Source of the DNA: Microthyrium microscopicum
Taxonomy: Eukaryota > Ascomycota > Dothideomycetes > Microthyriales > Microthyriaceae
Direction: 5' to 3'
Assembly: GCA_010405405.1 (NCBI GenBank)
Contig: MU004231.1
Location: forward strand, 3,528,401-3,592,400
DNA length: 64,000 nt
Numbering within the stretch: the first letter of the stretch is position 1; every line of letters starts with the position of its first letter. The notes under the pieces were generated by a model. It ran no database searches. It was not told the DNA's origin and worked only from the letters and a program-made list of their open reading frames with translations. This document shows, piece after piece, positions 33,588 through 44,920 of the stretch. The position numbers and the translations under genes were made by a program.

Positions 33588-34449
33588 ATGGCCACGCTTA
33601 ATGGTGCCACTGATGTGTCGGATGGTGTTGAATCCATAACCCAGAAAGGTTTCAAGGTTTCGACTCGAAAGCTCCCTATCCTCAAGGCCGGTCCAATTGA
33701 AGACATGACTGAGAAGCTTGGAATCACTGTACCAGAAATGATATTCGGAGACAATTATGTTCGGGTTGAGCATGTCAAATCTGGATGGGGCATAGAGTTC
33801 AATACGTTTGATGCGCTCGACAGAGTTGACAAAACTGGCGACAAGATGCTCAAAGTGTCATACTCAAAAGAGTGGCAGGATAACAGGTTAGAAACCTGCC
33901 AAAGCTTGTTTCTTGTACTAGGCTGAGCATTCGTATAGGCAGCACGTCCATTCCGACATCAAGGAAGTAATTAAGCCGTTCGACTGGTCCTATACAACAG
34001 GTTATAACGGAACGCTTCTACCATCTGATAGCTCACTACCCAGCTTCAGTTCTTCGGCGCAGGGTCTTCCCGTTCAACTCCTAATGCGAAGAGATCCCCT
34101 TCTCTTTGTAGGCACCACTGATCTATTTGAAGACGAACTTGCGGATAATGGCATGTCTATATTCACTGTTAAATATCGAGTTATGCCGGACCGCCTCCTT
34201 GTTCTGGCTCGCTTCTTTCTGCGACTCGACGGGGTCATTTTCCGCATCTTCGATACTCGAATTTATGCAGAGTTCTCTACTGGAGAAATCATTCGAGAAC
34301 ACCTGGAGCGGGAAGAAAATTACGACACCGTCAAGAGCAAGATTGGTAATCGAGATGACATTGCAAGCGTTATGAGACAGCCAGACTTGTTGCTGGAATT
34401 GTGTCCCATCATCAAAACAACTCGAGAGCGACTCGAGCTACCAGTATGA
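33588..34449 (+). CDS. tip41: Tip41 family protein, TOR/PP2A pathway regulator
   Basis: Two exons (33588-33886, 33939-34449) give 269 residues. The conserved Tip41 core is plain: FKVSTRKLPILKAGPIEDM, LGITVPEMIFGDNYVRVEH, GWGIEFNTFDALDRVD, LKVSYSKEWQD, and, after the intron, KPFDWSYTTGYNGTL. Further on come EDELADNGMSIFTVKYRVMP and the family's closing DTRIYAEFSTGEIIRE. In yeast Tip41 binds Tap42 and the PP2A-type phosphatases Sit4 and Pph21/22, helping to switch off TORC1 signalling on nitrogen shortage. I start at the ATG of MATLNGATDVS because upstream codons lack conserved character; an earlier in-frame ATG at 33516 would add 24 residues. Confidence 0.93.
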
Positions 34450-35852
34450 TTATGTTATATTGCATGATAACACGAAAGGGCACAATTAGCAGCGTAGCCT
34501 CGACTTCTTGTTGGCTGGAGAGCCTGGCCCATGGTCAGTTTACTCTCGATGCACCGATTATTCCGGGAACCTTGAGTCGAAGTTGACTGGTAAAGGTCTA
34601 ATCTTGGAATATCGGTGGGCATATCGACGTCTCCTTTATCATATTTTGACACAAACACATTACTGAATCATCGTGAGCGATGACGAGACTTGATTGTTTG
34701 TCCCTGGAATCAATCACCTCTGACAGCCCCACAAGCGGCAGGCTTTGAAGTTTTTGATCCGAGTCTAATTTGGGCTCTTACGAAACAAACGTGGGATAGG
34801 ATGGGGAACCTGGGTCCAGAATGCAGCGAGCTGCGTGGTGTATGCCTGAGTTGGTAAGTACACATTGAACCCAGGAATCTTCATCTGCCCTTAAAACAAA
34901 GTTATGCCAGAAGCTTTTGCCAATGCTTGAAAATTCCGTGCAGCCAATGATAATTACTTGAACTCATAAAAGCGTACTAGTCTACTAGATGGCTATATTT
35001 GGCATCGAAGCAGCACCATGGAACCTGTATAAAGACATAAAAAATAGTTTCCTGCCCTATAAGGAAAAGTGACTTCCTTTATTATTTCAATATGGTCCAG
35101 GAACCGTTTGACAAGCCTACTGTTGTCTAGCAGTTTTGCAGATCAGCGCCTCAAAGCATCCAGGCATTGGTAAGATCCTTGATATTTGGTGTCAACCCAA
35201 CTTCCCCCTTTCATCGCTTTTCAAGACGCAGCAACTCAAAGCCTCTGATGGACCACGAAGATGCTGAGTTTCCGTCCATATTCCTTAATACTGTCGCTTC
35301 CTTTATTAGTCTCAGTACCAATAATTGATATCCTTTGACTGGAGGACATTCTCGACGCGCTGATGCACCAATAAGGAACCTGAAACATTTATACCTTCAA
35401 ACACTTGCAGTTTGACAAGTCCACGTCCAGAGCTGCCATAGGCCATTGCCTTCTTTCAACATCACCAGTTCCACTGCTCTGCTTCGTTTCATGCACGTTG
35501 AAATCTGAAGCTATGCGTGGCGAGCAGTTCCGGCCCACTCTTGGCCTGTCCAGATTCAGAAAGCAAAGCGATGTTTTCGAATGTCCATTTCTCGCGCCGG
35601 TAGTCGCTCCATAGGCCTGCTCCTTCTCCTGTCAATAGCTTTTATTCCCAGGTGGCGCTTCAATGAGACAATGCCGACATTGTTCAGGACTCTCTCCTCT
35701 ATCAACCTTGACGGCCTACATTTCTCCAGTCTCTCATTTGGCCCAGGCTTTAATTTCTTCTCAAAAATGCGCTCATATCCCCATGCCGCATAACGATTAA
35801 CTTGCTCACCCACATGCTCTGGCGCCAACCCTCTTTCTAACTTTCTCACATC
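34450..35852. other. 1.4 kb intergenic region
   Basis: 3' region of tip41 and long upstream region of the amino-acid permease. Small frames around 35405-35800 on both strands lack protein features. A long regulatory region would suit a nutrient-controlled permease, but I see no exact GATA cluster that I would call. Confidence 0.45.
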
Positions 35853-37630
35853 ATGTCAGCCTACTATCGTTTATCTAGTGACGACGAAGCACAGGATTCT
35901 GATCGACTTTTACCCTCTCCAACTTTGGATGAAAAATCTGGTGCCACAAATCCCAAGGTCAGAGGCTTGGAAATAAACGCCAGGGCAGCACAGCTCCTAT
36001 CACCTGGAGACATTCTGTTCACGCCAAGGACACCAAGAACACCTCTCTTATTAAATTCAGAGCCAAGCCTTCTCCAAGAAGCTTCGACAAAGAAACGAAC
36101 CTTAAAATGGTCTTCAGCATACATACTCATCATATCGAGAGTAGTAGGGAGTGGTATCTTCGCTGCTCCAGGTGTAATAGCTCAGTCAACAGGTAGCGTC
36201 GGCCTCGCCTTGGTACTATGGCTCGTCGGTGCTGTAGTAGCAGCATGTGGACTCACCGTCTCCATGGAGCTGGGCTGTATGCTCCCAAGGAATGGTGGAG
36301 AGAACGTCTATCTAGAGTTCATCTATGACCGACCGAGGTTTCTGGCGAGCACCATCATCGCCGTCCAAGCAATGCTACTAGGCTTCACCGCTAGTAATTG
36401 TGTAGTCTTTGGAAAGTACATACTATTCTCCTTTGGCATAACAGAAGCCTCCGACGCAGCACAAAGGATGTGTGCCGCCGGACTCATCATCATCGTCACC
36501 ATCATCCACGGCCGCTGGCTGAAAGGAGGCATAATGCTCCAAAATATCCTTGGCTGGATCAAAGTAGCAGTCATCGCCTTCATCGGCATCGCCGGTCTAT
36601 CCGTCCTGGTCGCCAGACCACCCAACCTCGACCACTGGCAACAACAATCTCTATCCATCTCTACCCTCTTTGAAGGCTCCCAATGGAACTTTGGCACCAT
36701 CGCCACCTCCTTCTTCAAAGTCTCATATGCCTACTCAGGCTACGATAATGTCAACAACGTGCTTGACGAAGTCAAAGATCCCGTCCGCACACTCAAATCC
36801 GCCGCTCCCGCCGCCATGATCTCCATCTTCATCTTCTACCTCCTTCTCAACGTCGCCTACTTTCTCGTCGTCCCACTCGAGGAAGTTAAAAGCAGCGGTG
36901 AACTCGTCGCCGCACTGTTCTTCGAACGACTCTTTGGTGATGGCTTTGGCTCCCGCGTATTACCCATCCTCATCGCCCTCTCGGCCGCCGGAAACGTCAT
37001 GGTGACCACCTTCGCCCAGGCGCGCGTCAACCAAGAAATCGCGCGCCAGGGATTCCTCCCATTCAGCCGCACGCTGGCTGGTAGCTCGCGCTGGGGCACG
37101 CCTCTGGGCGGGCTAGCGATGCATCTCGTGCCATCGCTCACAGTCATCCTTCTACCACCACAGGGTGCCATTTATAGCTTCATCTTAGAGCTCAAGGGCT
37201 ATCCAGCACAAATGACCAGTCTAGCAGTATGTGCTGGTCTCCTATGGCTGCGGAGTCGAAGACCAGATCTCCGGCGGCCGTTCAAAGCATACCGGTTGGC
37301 AGTATATCTGCCCATCGGCTTAAACATCGCCCTGCTCGCAGCGCCATTCTTCCCACCAGCCGAAGGCCGGGAAGAGTATAGTTTGTGGTACGGCACCTAT
37401 GCGGTAGTAGGCATATCAACGTAAGAAATTCTATACATCACACCTATGCCCTTGCTAACCGATGCAGTGTCGTCATAGCTGTATTATACTGGTATATATG
37501 GATACATCTACTACCGCGTCTGTGGCGTTACGATATCGACGTGATGCAAGAAGAGTTGGACGATGGAACGATTATCAACAAGCTAATCAGAGTGCCCAAA
37601 GATATCAAGTACAAGGAGGTCACTCAATGA
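35853..37630 (+). CDS. APC-superfamily amino-acid permease (Mup1/LAT-like)
   Basis: Two exons (35853-37420, 37468-37630) give 576 residues. An acidic N-terminus with a repeated Arg-Thr-Pro run (FTPRTPRTPLLLN) precedes twelve membrane segments. The first carries the APC signature SRVVGSGIFAAPGVI. Others are VLWLVGAVVAACGLTVSMEL, the methionine-permease/LAT-type LPRNGGENVYLEFIY, and FFKVSYAYSGYDNVNNVLDE in helix 6. The C-terminal tail (DDGTIINKLIRVPKDIKY) matches the end of fungal Mup1-like permeases. The family takes up amino acids with protons; methionine is the best-known substrate of the nearest yeast relatives, but other neutral amino acids are possible. Its 3' end faces that of tif32, 128 bases away. 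Confidence 0.9.
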
Positions 37631-37758
37631 CAAGCGTTATTTTAATGTTACTAGAATCAATGTATAGATTCATGATCTATAAACTTTCAAACTACACTGC
37701 TAAACCGTGATCCTGGCCCATGAAAAAAACACTACTTAAACAATTTTCAAAAGAAACG

Positions 37759-40700
37759 CTACTCCTTAGTCTCCTTGGCCCGCTTGAACGCACCCGGGAC
37801 GTAACGACCCTTTGTTGGGGCGGCGGGAGGCAATGGAGAGGCATCACGCGCCTCGAATGGCGAAGCCACCCGCCGCTGAGTGGGCGGGTCTATAGAGCGC
37901 TCATCGCGCCGTTCGGTAGGCCGAACTCGTTCGCTTGGACGGTCACCACCACGAGCAGCTATCTATCCGTTAGCATAACATTCTCATTCTCGCAATACAT
38001 GGTACCCATCGCATTCGATGGTAAACATCACACTCGATGGGCAGTGCCCGAAATGTCCGAAAATGGGAAATTTACTTACCAGGTGGGACATAGGCCCCTG
38101 TGCGGCGGGGTGCAGCCGACTCTTCAGGAGCCGCACCGCGATTTGATGACGACGATCGCCATGGTTCCGCTGCAACCGGAGCGGTACGCGGAGCCAGTTG
38201 AATTCGGGGACGGCCACCAGAGGCTGCCGCAGCAGGAGCAGGCTCACCAGCACGTTTCGCTGCCAGTTTAGCAGCGGCACGCTCTTCGGCTGCCTTTTGA
38301 CGAGCAGCAACCTCGTCGAGCTTTTTGTTCTCCTCGTCACGTCTTGCTTTCTCCTCAGCCATACGACGCCGACGTTCCGCTTGTTGCTGCTCCCGCTCTT
38401 CCTCTTCAGCGGCTTTCCGCTCTTCCTCTTCACGCTCCTTGCGCTCTTTCTCTTCCCGCTCTCGCTTCTCTCGAAGCTTGGTCTCCCGTCTCTCGCGGCG
38501 GCGAGCCTCCATCTGTGACTCGAGTTCTTGTTGCGCTTTCTTGTTACGCTTTTCAAAGTCGGCTTTTCGTGACTGATATATCTCATCTCTGAACATATTG
38601 TAAATGGGGACCAGTCGGGTCAGACGATGTTTCAAGGCGACATCTTCCGTATGCTTTACCTTTGCTGCAGTTAATGTCTCGTCTTTGGCGTCTTCATAGG
38701 CCTTTAAGTCGAGCTCTTTCTGCGCGGCATAATCTTCGGGAAGATGCTTGATCTCTTCTTGGCGGAAGGCGCGTTCGATATGATCAATGCGACGACCAGT
38801 AGTGCGGAGTTTGTCGTGAAGCTCGCTCTTCTCTTTCTCAAGAGCGCGAATCTTGATTGAACGAATCTGGGCAGAGTCCAGTGCACCAACGTCAATTTCA
38901 GCGAGGTCAATGCCTTTGGTTCCGCGTTTAAGCTCTTCCAACGCTTTTTGAGCCTCCTCTTGTTGGACCTTTTGACGTTCAATCTCGATGCGGCGACGAT
39001 CACGCTCCTTCTGTTCATATTGAAGACGCTGTTGCTCGGCAGCTTGGGCCTCTTGTTGCTTGATGCGCTTTTGGGTCTCGGATTCCTTCTTTTGCTGGGC
39101 TAGCGATCTAGAGTTGGCCTCTTTCATACTGTCAATCTTCTTCTTGCGGGACAGAATATCCAGAGACTCTTGAGCAAGGCCCGCCAAAGCCCGCTTTTGA
39201 GCGGCTTCAGCAGCTTTGACTCGAGCCTCGTTGAAGGTTGGGTCGATGAATTGAACAGTGATGTAGAGGCCAGAGGCAAGACGTGGAACAAGGGAGCGAG
39301 TGATCTCGGCCGGAGTGCTTTGAAGCTGTGGCATGATTCCTGATTCGGAGTCGGCTGAGCCAGAAGTAGATCCGGGATGAAGGGCCTTGGCAGAGGAAAA
39401 GATATCCGAGTCGAATGTGAGTACACCAGTCGCATGATTGATGCGAATAGCAAGGTCGCCTTTCTTGCATCCATTCATGATAAATTTCTCAATGGTTGCA
39501 CGATCAACCTTGAAAGGCTCTGGGAATTGGGCGAGGTCCAAAACGAAATCCATACGCACAGAGTCGTAGACCTGGGAGAGCTGCTGGAAGAGACGGGTGA
39601 GAATGACTTGCTGCAAAGGGTGGATGTATTGCGCCATCTCTTCATCGGTACCGATTTTGCTGAGAATTGGAGAGATGCGCTTGCAGATTGAAAGCGGATG
39701 GAATTCAACCTCGAGGATATTGTAGAGCTCTCGAATTTCAGGACGGCAACTTTTGATCAGATCCTTTTTCACTGCTTCTTGGAAGAGCCACGCTCGTGTG
39801 AGGCCTTGCTGAGGAGTCATGCCCAAAAGGCCTTGAAGACGAGAGTTTTTTGATTTCCGTGCCTCATCTACATCAACGAGGGCGCCACGAGACCGTGACG
39901 TGCTGATAACAGGGATAGACAAGGCAGAGAGGAGAACGAAGGATGAGGCTCGAACTTTCTCGTCTTCCGTAATGGTCGGATGGTCTTTCTTGGATCCACC
40001 TTGAGCAAGTTGAGAGGCAGATTGTCGCAGGAGATTGTAGTATTTGTTCCAAGCAGCGGCATGGAAAAGGTAGTTCTCACTGACAAGAAAAATTCGTGTC
40101 AACTTCTCGAAATAGTTTGCCATCATGACTGGCTTGGGTGGGCGTTTGCTCAAATTTAGGAGCGTGTGGATATCTTCGACACTTCGGAAAGCCTCTTGCC
40201 ATAGTTCCAGTTCAACAGCAACATTCAATTGCTGGAATCGAGTATCGAGATGGCGTTGCAAGGTGTCCGCATCGTTAAGGTTGATGGCGTGCATTTGAGA
40301 AGAGAACTTGGCGGCATTTTGAAGATGATTGCGCAGTAGTTCACAGAGACGGCGGAACTCGGTCTTACGCTGATATTTTGAACAGAACACGAAAGCTTGG
40401 TGCGCCGTGCTCTGATACATCGGTTCTAGCCTTGAATTATTCTTCAAAATGTCCAAAACGGTGCGGTAAGTCTCCCAGAGAAATTTCAGCCAGGGGGTGA
40501 CTATGGCCCGATCGGTGCGGTCCTTAGACTGCTCTCCAGAGACTGTAGAGAGCAAGATTGATTCTGGAGTCTCCGTTGCCTCAAGGTCCTCGACACCTTT
40601 CGTCGACTCATCATTTTCTGATACTGTTGACGCAAGGATCTCGTCGGCTTTTGCTTGAGCCTCCGACACTTTCTTTTCGGCGAGCTCGATAAATCGTTTA

Positions 40701-41023
40701 AAGACCAGCTGTATATTGTTAGCTATTTTCGTCCCTCAGATGACGCGGTTACGTACTTGAATGGTCTGCGTGTTTGCATTTTGCGAGATGTTCTTGTACT
40801 GGTAGAGGCCATCTTTTGCCGATTTCCCCTTCTTTAAGTCGACACAAAGTTCAACAAATAGAAGGACCAACGGCTCTAACGATGAGATTGGACTTCCCCG
40901 AGTGCGCTTTGAGGTCAAGTGTTCGTGTAGTATTGTTAGAGCTTGCTGCGGCTGGCCAACTCCCATCAACTCCTGTGCCCGCTTCAGCATATTTTCCGGT
41001 TTCGAATGTGGAGGAGGCGGCAT
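37759..41023 (-). CDS. tif32: Translation initiation factor eIF3 subunit a (Tif32/Rpg1)
   Basis: Three exons (41023-40757, 40708-38080, 37958-37759) give 1031 residues, close to the usual fungal length. Order: [20 protein letters not shown]; the helical-repeat region; a PCI domain at about 330-500 ([40 protein letters not shown]); then a very long charged helix rich in Glu, Arg, Lys and Gln (about 560-920, [17 protein letters not shown] and similar). The C-terminus is low-complexity and basic, ending [16 protein letters not shown]. Tif32 scaffolds the eIF3 complex and grips the 40S subunit and mRNA during scanning. The third exon is supported by the repeated phrase YVPPG...YVPGAF seen in homologues. 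Confidence 0.96.
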
Positions 41024-42302
41024 CTTGGCTGATTTCGGTCTCAAGCTCTTCTAAGTGAGGACGAAGCCGACGGATGAAAGTCGTTGGGCGAGGTTGAAGA
41101 TTGGGAGTAAGAGAGGCGGTTGATATACCTTCGGCAATTATGTGTGCGCTCAGGTAACTTGAACGCCAAGGCGACGGTCCCGCGCTAGGCTACTTTGAAT
41201 CATGGTTACTCCCAAGATTAGTAAGTCACCACCCGAACCAGTAGCAATTCTCTCTTTCTCAATTGGTCAGGTGTTCTCTGCGCTAGTACATATTGCGTTA
41301 GGCACAATTCAACCTCAACTCTCCAAGCTGGACTCTTTTGATATCAATATCGGTCGCCTCTAGAATCAATTGGCTGATCATTCTTGAAAAGAATGACTGC
41401 AACAGATTCTGAGACTCTGGCATAGATGTGCTCGACAGCCATACGTTCCACTTAGGCGCGCAACACTAAAGTATCAAAGCACCAAAAATTGAATGCCATT
41501 CACTTCTTATCATAGATTCATCGAAGGGGTTTAAATGCAAGATTAATTCAAGAGGCTGTCCCCAAGGAGTACGACACCTGCTATAGCACTAGTTGAAGTA
41601 AGCTTGCTATATCCCCTATCCTATTTCATCAACCAGCGAGAACCGGACGTCCTTGTTGAGCAATGAAACACCCGATAAAGAAGTGGTGATACTCTAGGAT
41701 TGTAGGAGACGTCGTACTCGATTCGACTCTCCCTCCACTTGGCTGAGTCCACGCTTGAATCACTTCATGTCGACTTGTAAACTCCGTCTACCTTACATAA
41801 TGCTACCATCATCTGCCTACGCAACCACCCAGCTTTCGCGGATCCGGTCTGAGAGCAAAATACCGGTACGTGAACACGATCAATTGCGGAGAGGCCTAGA
41901 GCCTTTTTAGGAATATATGGCCTGTTTGGGTCTAGCGGCATTTGCCAGCAGTGATTATGCTCTAAGCTTCTTCAGGAAAATAAGGCCTGTTCAGGTCTAG
42001 CGGTGCCTGTCTGCACCTATCATCGGGCTGGGAAATGCAAGGCCTCTTTAGGAATATGCAGAGCCTCTTTAGGCTTAGCGAATCTTTTTGGATATACAAT
42101 CATGCTTCGAGAGTTTATTGGGATGCATGAATGGGTAACGGGGAGATGGGGAAAGAGGAGAATGACATCAGAGCTGAGTAGGTAAGTGGTAGGTATAAAG
42201 AGGAGCAAGATGCCAGTTGATATATCTTACATATCTCGATCCATTCCTCTCACACATCAATTTCTCAAAGCTTCACAAGAAAATCGTCAAACAACATTTG
42301 AT
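41024..42302. other. Divergent intergenic region, tif32 and the GFA protein gene
   Basis: 1.3 kb with no gene. It includes the promoters of both neighbours and a patch of diverged short repeats at 41890-42085. Confidence 0.5.
41890..42085. repeat. Diverged direct repeats around a GGCCTSTTTAGG core
   Basis: A module of about 40 bp recurs: GGAATATATGGCCTGTTTGG followed by GTCTAGCGGCA (core at 41919); then GGAAAATAAGGCCTGTTCAG followed by GTCTAGCGGTG (core at 41984). Two shortened copies follow, with cores at 42041 (GGCCTCTTTAGGAATATG) and 42062 (AGCCTCTTTAGGCTTAGCG). The first two cores lie 65 bases apart. The repeat is AT-drifting but not within an AT-rich block. Confidence 0.65.
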
Positions 42303-42870
42303 ATGGCTCCGAATATCCTACTCCCTTCCGAAGGTGCCCACGGCGAGAAAAAAGATGGAACAGCAACAGCAACATGTCTCTGTGGTGCCGTTCAACTCTC
42401 CTTCGTATGTCCTCCCGCTAAGCCATCAGTCCAAAACCATTCCTTCCACTAACACACATGTTCTCTCACAGCCAGTCCAGGGCGAAGACCTAGTAAACGC
42501 CTTCGTCTGCAACTGTAGTGACTGCCACAAACTCAGCTCCTCCATGTTCTGCTCAAACTTCAGCATCAACAACAAAGCGCTCAAGCACATCCGCGGCGAA
42601 GACAAGCTCAGCCACTATTCGCAAAACAAATCCGTTGCGTCTGGAGCTTCTATGGAAGACAGCTTCTGTTCCATCTGTGGCAATCTTATGTATCGGCGAA
42701 GTAGCAGATTTCCAACAATGAGTATTCTGAGAATTGGGACGGTGGATGACTTTGACTTGCATGCGTCGAAGTTAAAGCCGCAGTTTGAGCAATTTATCAA
42801 TAGCAGAGTGCCTTGGTTGGATGGTGTGCGGATTGAAGGTCTTCCACGCCATCAAGAGTCAGGCTTTTGA
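42303..42870 (+). CDS. GFA-domain (CENP-V/GFA) zinc protein
   Basis: Two exons (42303-42404, 42472-42870) give 166 residues. Cysteine motifs of the GFA fold appear in order: TCLCGAVQLSF across the intron, then FVCNCSDCHKLSSSMFCSNF, then the C-terminal SFCSICGNLMYRRSS. The CxC, CxxC and CxxCG cysteines bind two zinc ions in this family. The founding member catalyses the condensation of formaldehyde with glutathione, but most fungal paralogues have unknown substrates and the fold is widely reused. No signal or membrane segment. The neighbouring Zn2Cys6 regulator gene converges on its 3' end, 229 bases away. Confidence 0.9.
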
Positions 42871-43099
42871 GGCCATGAATGTTGTGGGGATGGTTGGGGA
42901 AGGGCTTCTGGCAGTGTTTATTGTTGATATAATGCAATCATCAATATACTGACTCCTTGATATCTATTGCGCCCTTCACCGTTTTGATATCCGCTCCACC
43001 AATTCTCTGGGCATATTCGTTGTAAGGAACTAACCTGTTGGCGCATAGAATGTAGCTGAGATTGATTGTCGGTAACTCAATGTGTGAGCTGTAGCTAAA

Positions 43100-44920
43100 T
43101 CAGTCCAGTCCATGACGTGCATTGATCCATGAAACGACTTCAGAAGCCGTCTTCTTATGTTGGTCCGACGTGAATTGTGCTCTCTCAATCACCCACATGG
43201 AGAACAGAGCGAAAAGTCTTCCAGCCATTCTGCCCTGCTGTGGCATTCGCGGCCAGCCACTTCCCTGCTCCTGTGTAAATCCCAGGAGTTGCGGGAACGA
43301 TTCGATAACAGCAGCGGATAGAACCTCAATCCAATTACGCTGTGTTTGTATAGATGCGATATCGTGCTCATTTGGTGCTTGCTGGCCTTGCAGTGTCGTA
43401 GTGTAATTTATTACATTGACTATCGACTCTCGAAGAACGATTTGGCTTGCGATGTAGAAGTTCCATATGTAAGCCTACTCTCGCAGTTAGTACTGTGTAA
43501 TTGGCTTGGATCAGCTGGAGGTGGTTCATACTAGCCAGATATCATCGTAGCTTAGAATGCGCTGATATGGAAACTGTGGAATTGGAAAGTTGTGCAACTC
43601 TTCAAAGTCTTCCGGCTGCCTTATGTTCCTAGGATCACCAACTGTTGCTTTCCAAACTCCCTTCATCTCAGTCATAAAACTCTCGATGGTCAAAATGAGA
43701 GTGTGCATCTCTTGCATCATGAACATGGCTTGGTTGATCTTTGCAATTCGTATAGCTTCAGAATCTGTCGGAGTTCTCATCAGCACTTTGGCTGCCGCAC
43801 TAAGGATGTTCATATGGAGAACGTGAGAGCAGACTCGTAGATCCGGATGATCTATGTTTAACTTGCTAACCCACGCTATCTGTTGAGCGTCAGGTTCCTC
43901 TTGAAACAAGGTCTGCCAAGACTGAAGTCTGTAATGCGTTAAGCGCCAGAGAGAGAAGCGTGTTGGACTGTAAAGCTGCTTGTCGCCTCTTATACTCAAG
44001 ACATGCCGGATGGCGTCCTTATGAGGGCTGAGTGGGTCGTTGCGAGCAAGATACAGGAGCTACAGCACATGACAATCAGCGAACCCTGACGCTGGGGAGG
44101 TATGAAGCTGCCGTACCTCGAAGTTGTCGAGGAGAAGTATAGCGGAGAGAACACGGTCATTAGCAATATCGTTTTCGTTTGTCACTATTGTGCGTACACT
44201 GTTCAAAGCAGCGCCGTATTGCTGTCGTGCTTTGACATTAAAGGGCACGTTATCAATGCTCTGGTTCCTGACTTCTGCAAAAGCCACTGCGCGAACAGCA
44301 TGCCAGAGAACGGAATCTGGCTGTGTAGCAGAGTAAAGCGCCGGAAGATTGTGCATATGACCTTGGTTTTGTCAATCTCAAGCTAGCAAGTTTGCGCGGT
44401 ATGTGACTGCGAGTTCTGCTAGAACTCACCTGGAGATCCACCGTCATTGCTCGGATGTAACGTCCAATTAATAAAGAATCGCTCGATGGCTCTAGTCTCG
44501 ACATCTCTCTTCAGGGGCTCTGGTATCTCTGCGAGTGCTCGCTGATTCAGCCACAAGAATTGCCGTTGAAGAGTCTCAATGTCAGGAACATTGTCAGCTG
44601 CTAGTGCTTGGCGACCCCGTGGGACAATGCTAGATGAACTCGAAGCCTCGCCTGAACGGTTGAAACTCTGGCCTCGCTCTCCTCTTGCCCGCTTGGAGTT
44701 ACGTTTGGCCACTTCATTTTCGTCACGAAATACGAATAGATCATCCAGGGGTAGTCCAGAACAGATTAATCCTCGACTTGTACAGCGACCACAGGAAGGG
44801 CGGGCAAGATCGCACTGTGGTGATGATTAGTATATACATATGCGTAAAATACTTTTCTAAATTTCTGATTACTTGAATTCTTGCGGCTGAACATGGGACG
44901 CAAGCACGAACTCGGCTCAT
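43100..44920 (-). CDS. Zn2Cys6 fungal transcription factor
   Basis: Five exons (44920-44873, 44814-44430, 44361-44117, 44059-43532, 43474-43100) give 526 residues. The binuclear zinc cluster is complete only after splicing: ACVPCSAARIQ ends exon 1, and CDLARPSCGRCTSRGLIC opens exon 2. The spacing is C-x2-C-x6-C-x6-C-x2-C-x6-C (cysteines 7, 10, 17, 24, 27, 34). A basic linker (AKRNSKRARGERG) follows, then the helical fungal-specific regulatory region (QRQFLWLNQRALAEIPEPL, HNLPALYSATQPDSVLWHAV, RNDPLSPHKDAIRHVLSIRG). This resembles the Fungal_trans_2 type. Targets are unknown; the adjacent GFA gene is a possible but unproved one. Exon 5 is inferred from frame and its protein-like helices. Confidence 0.88.
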
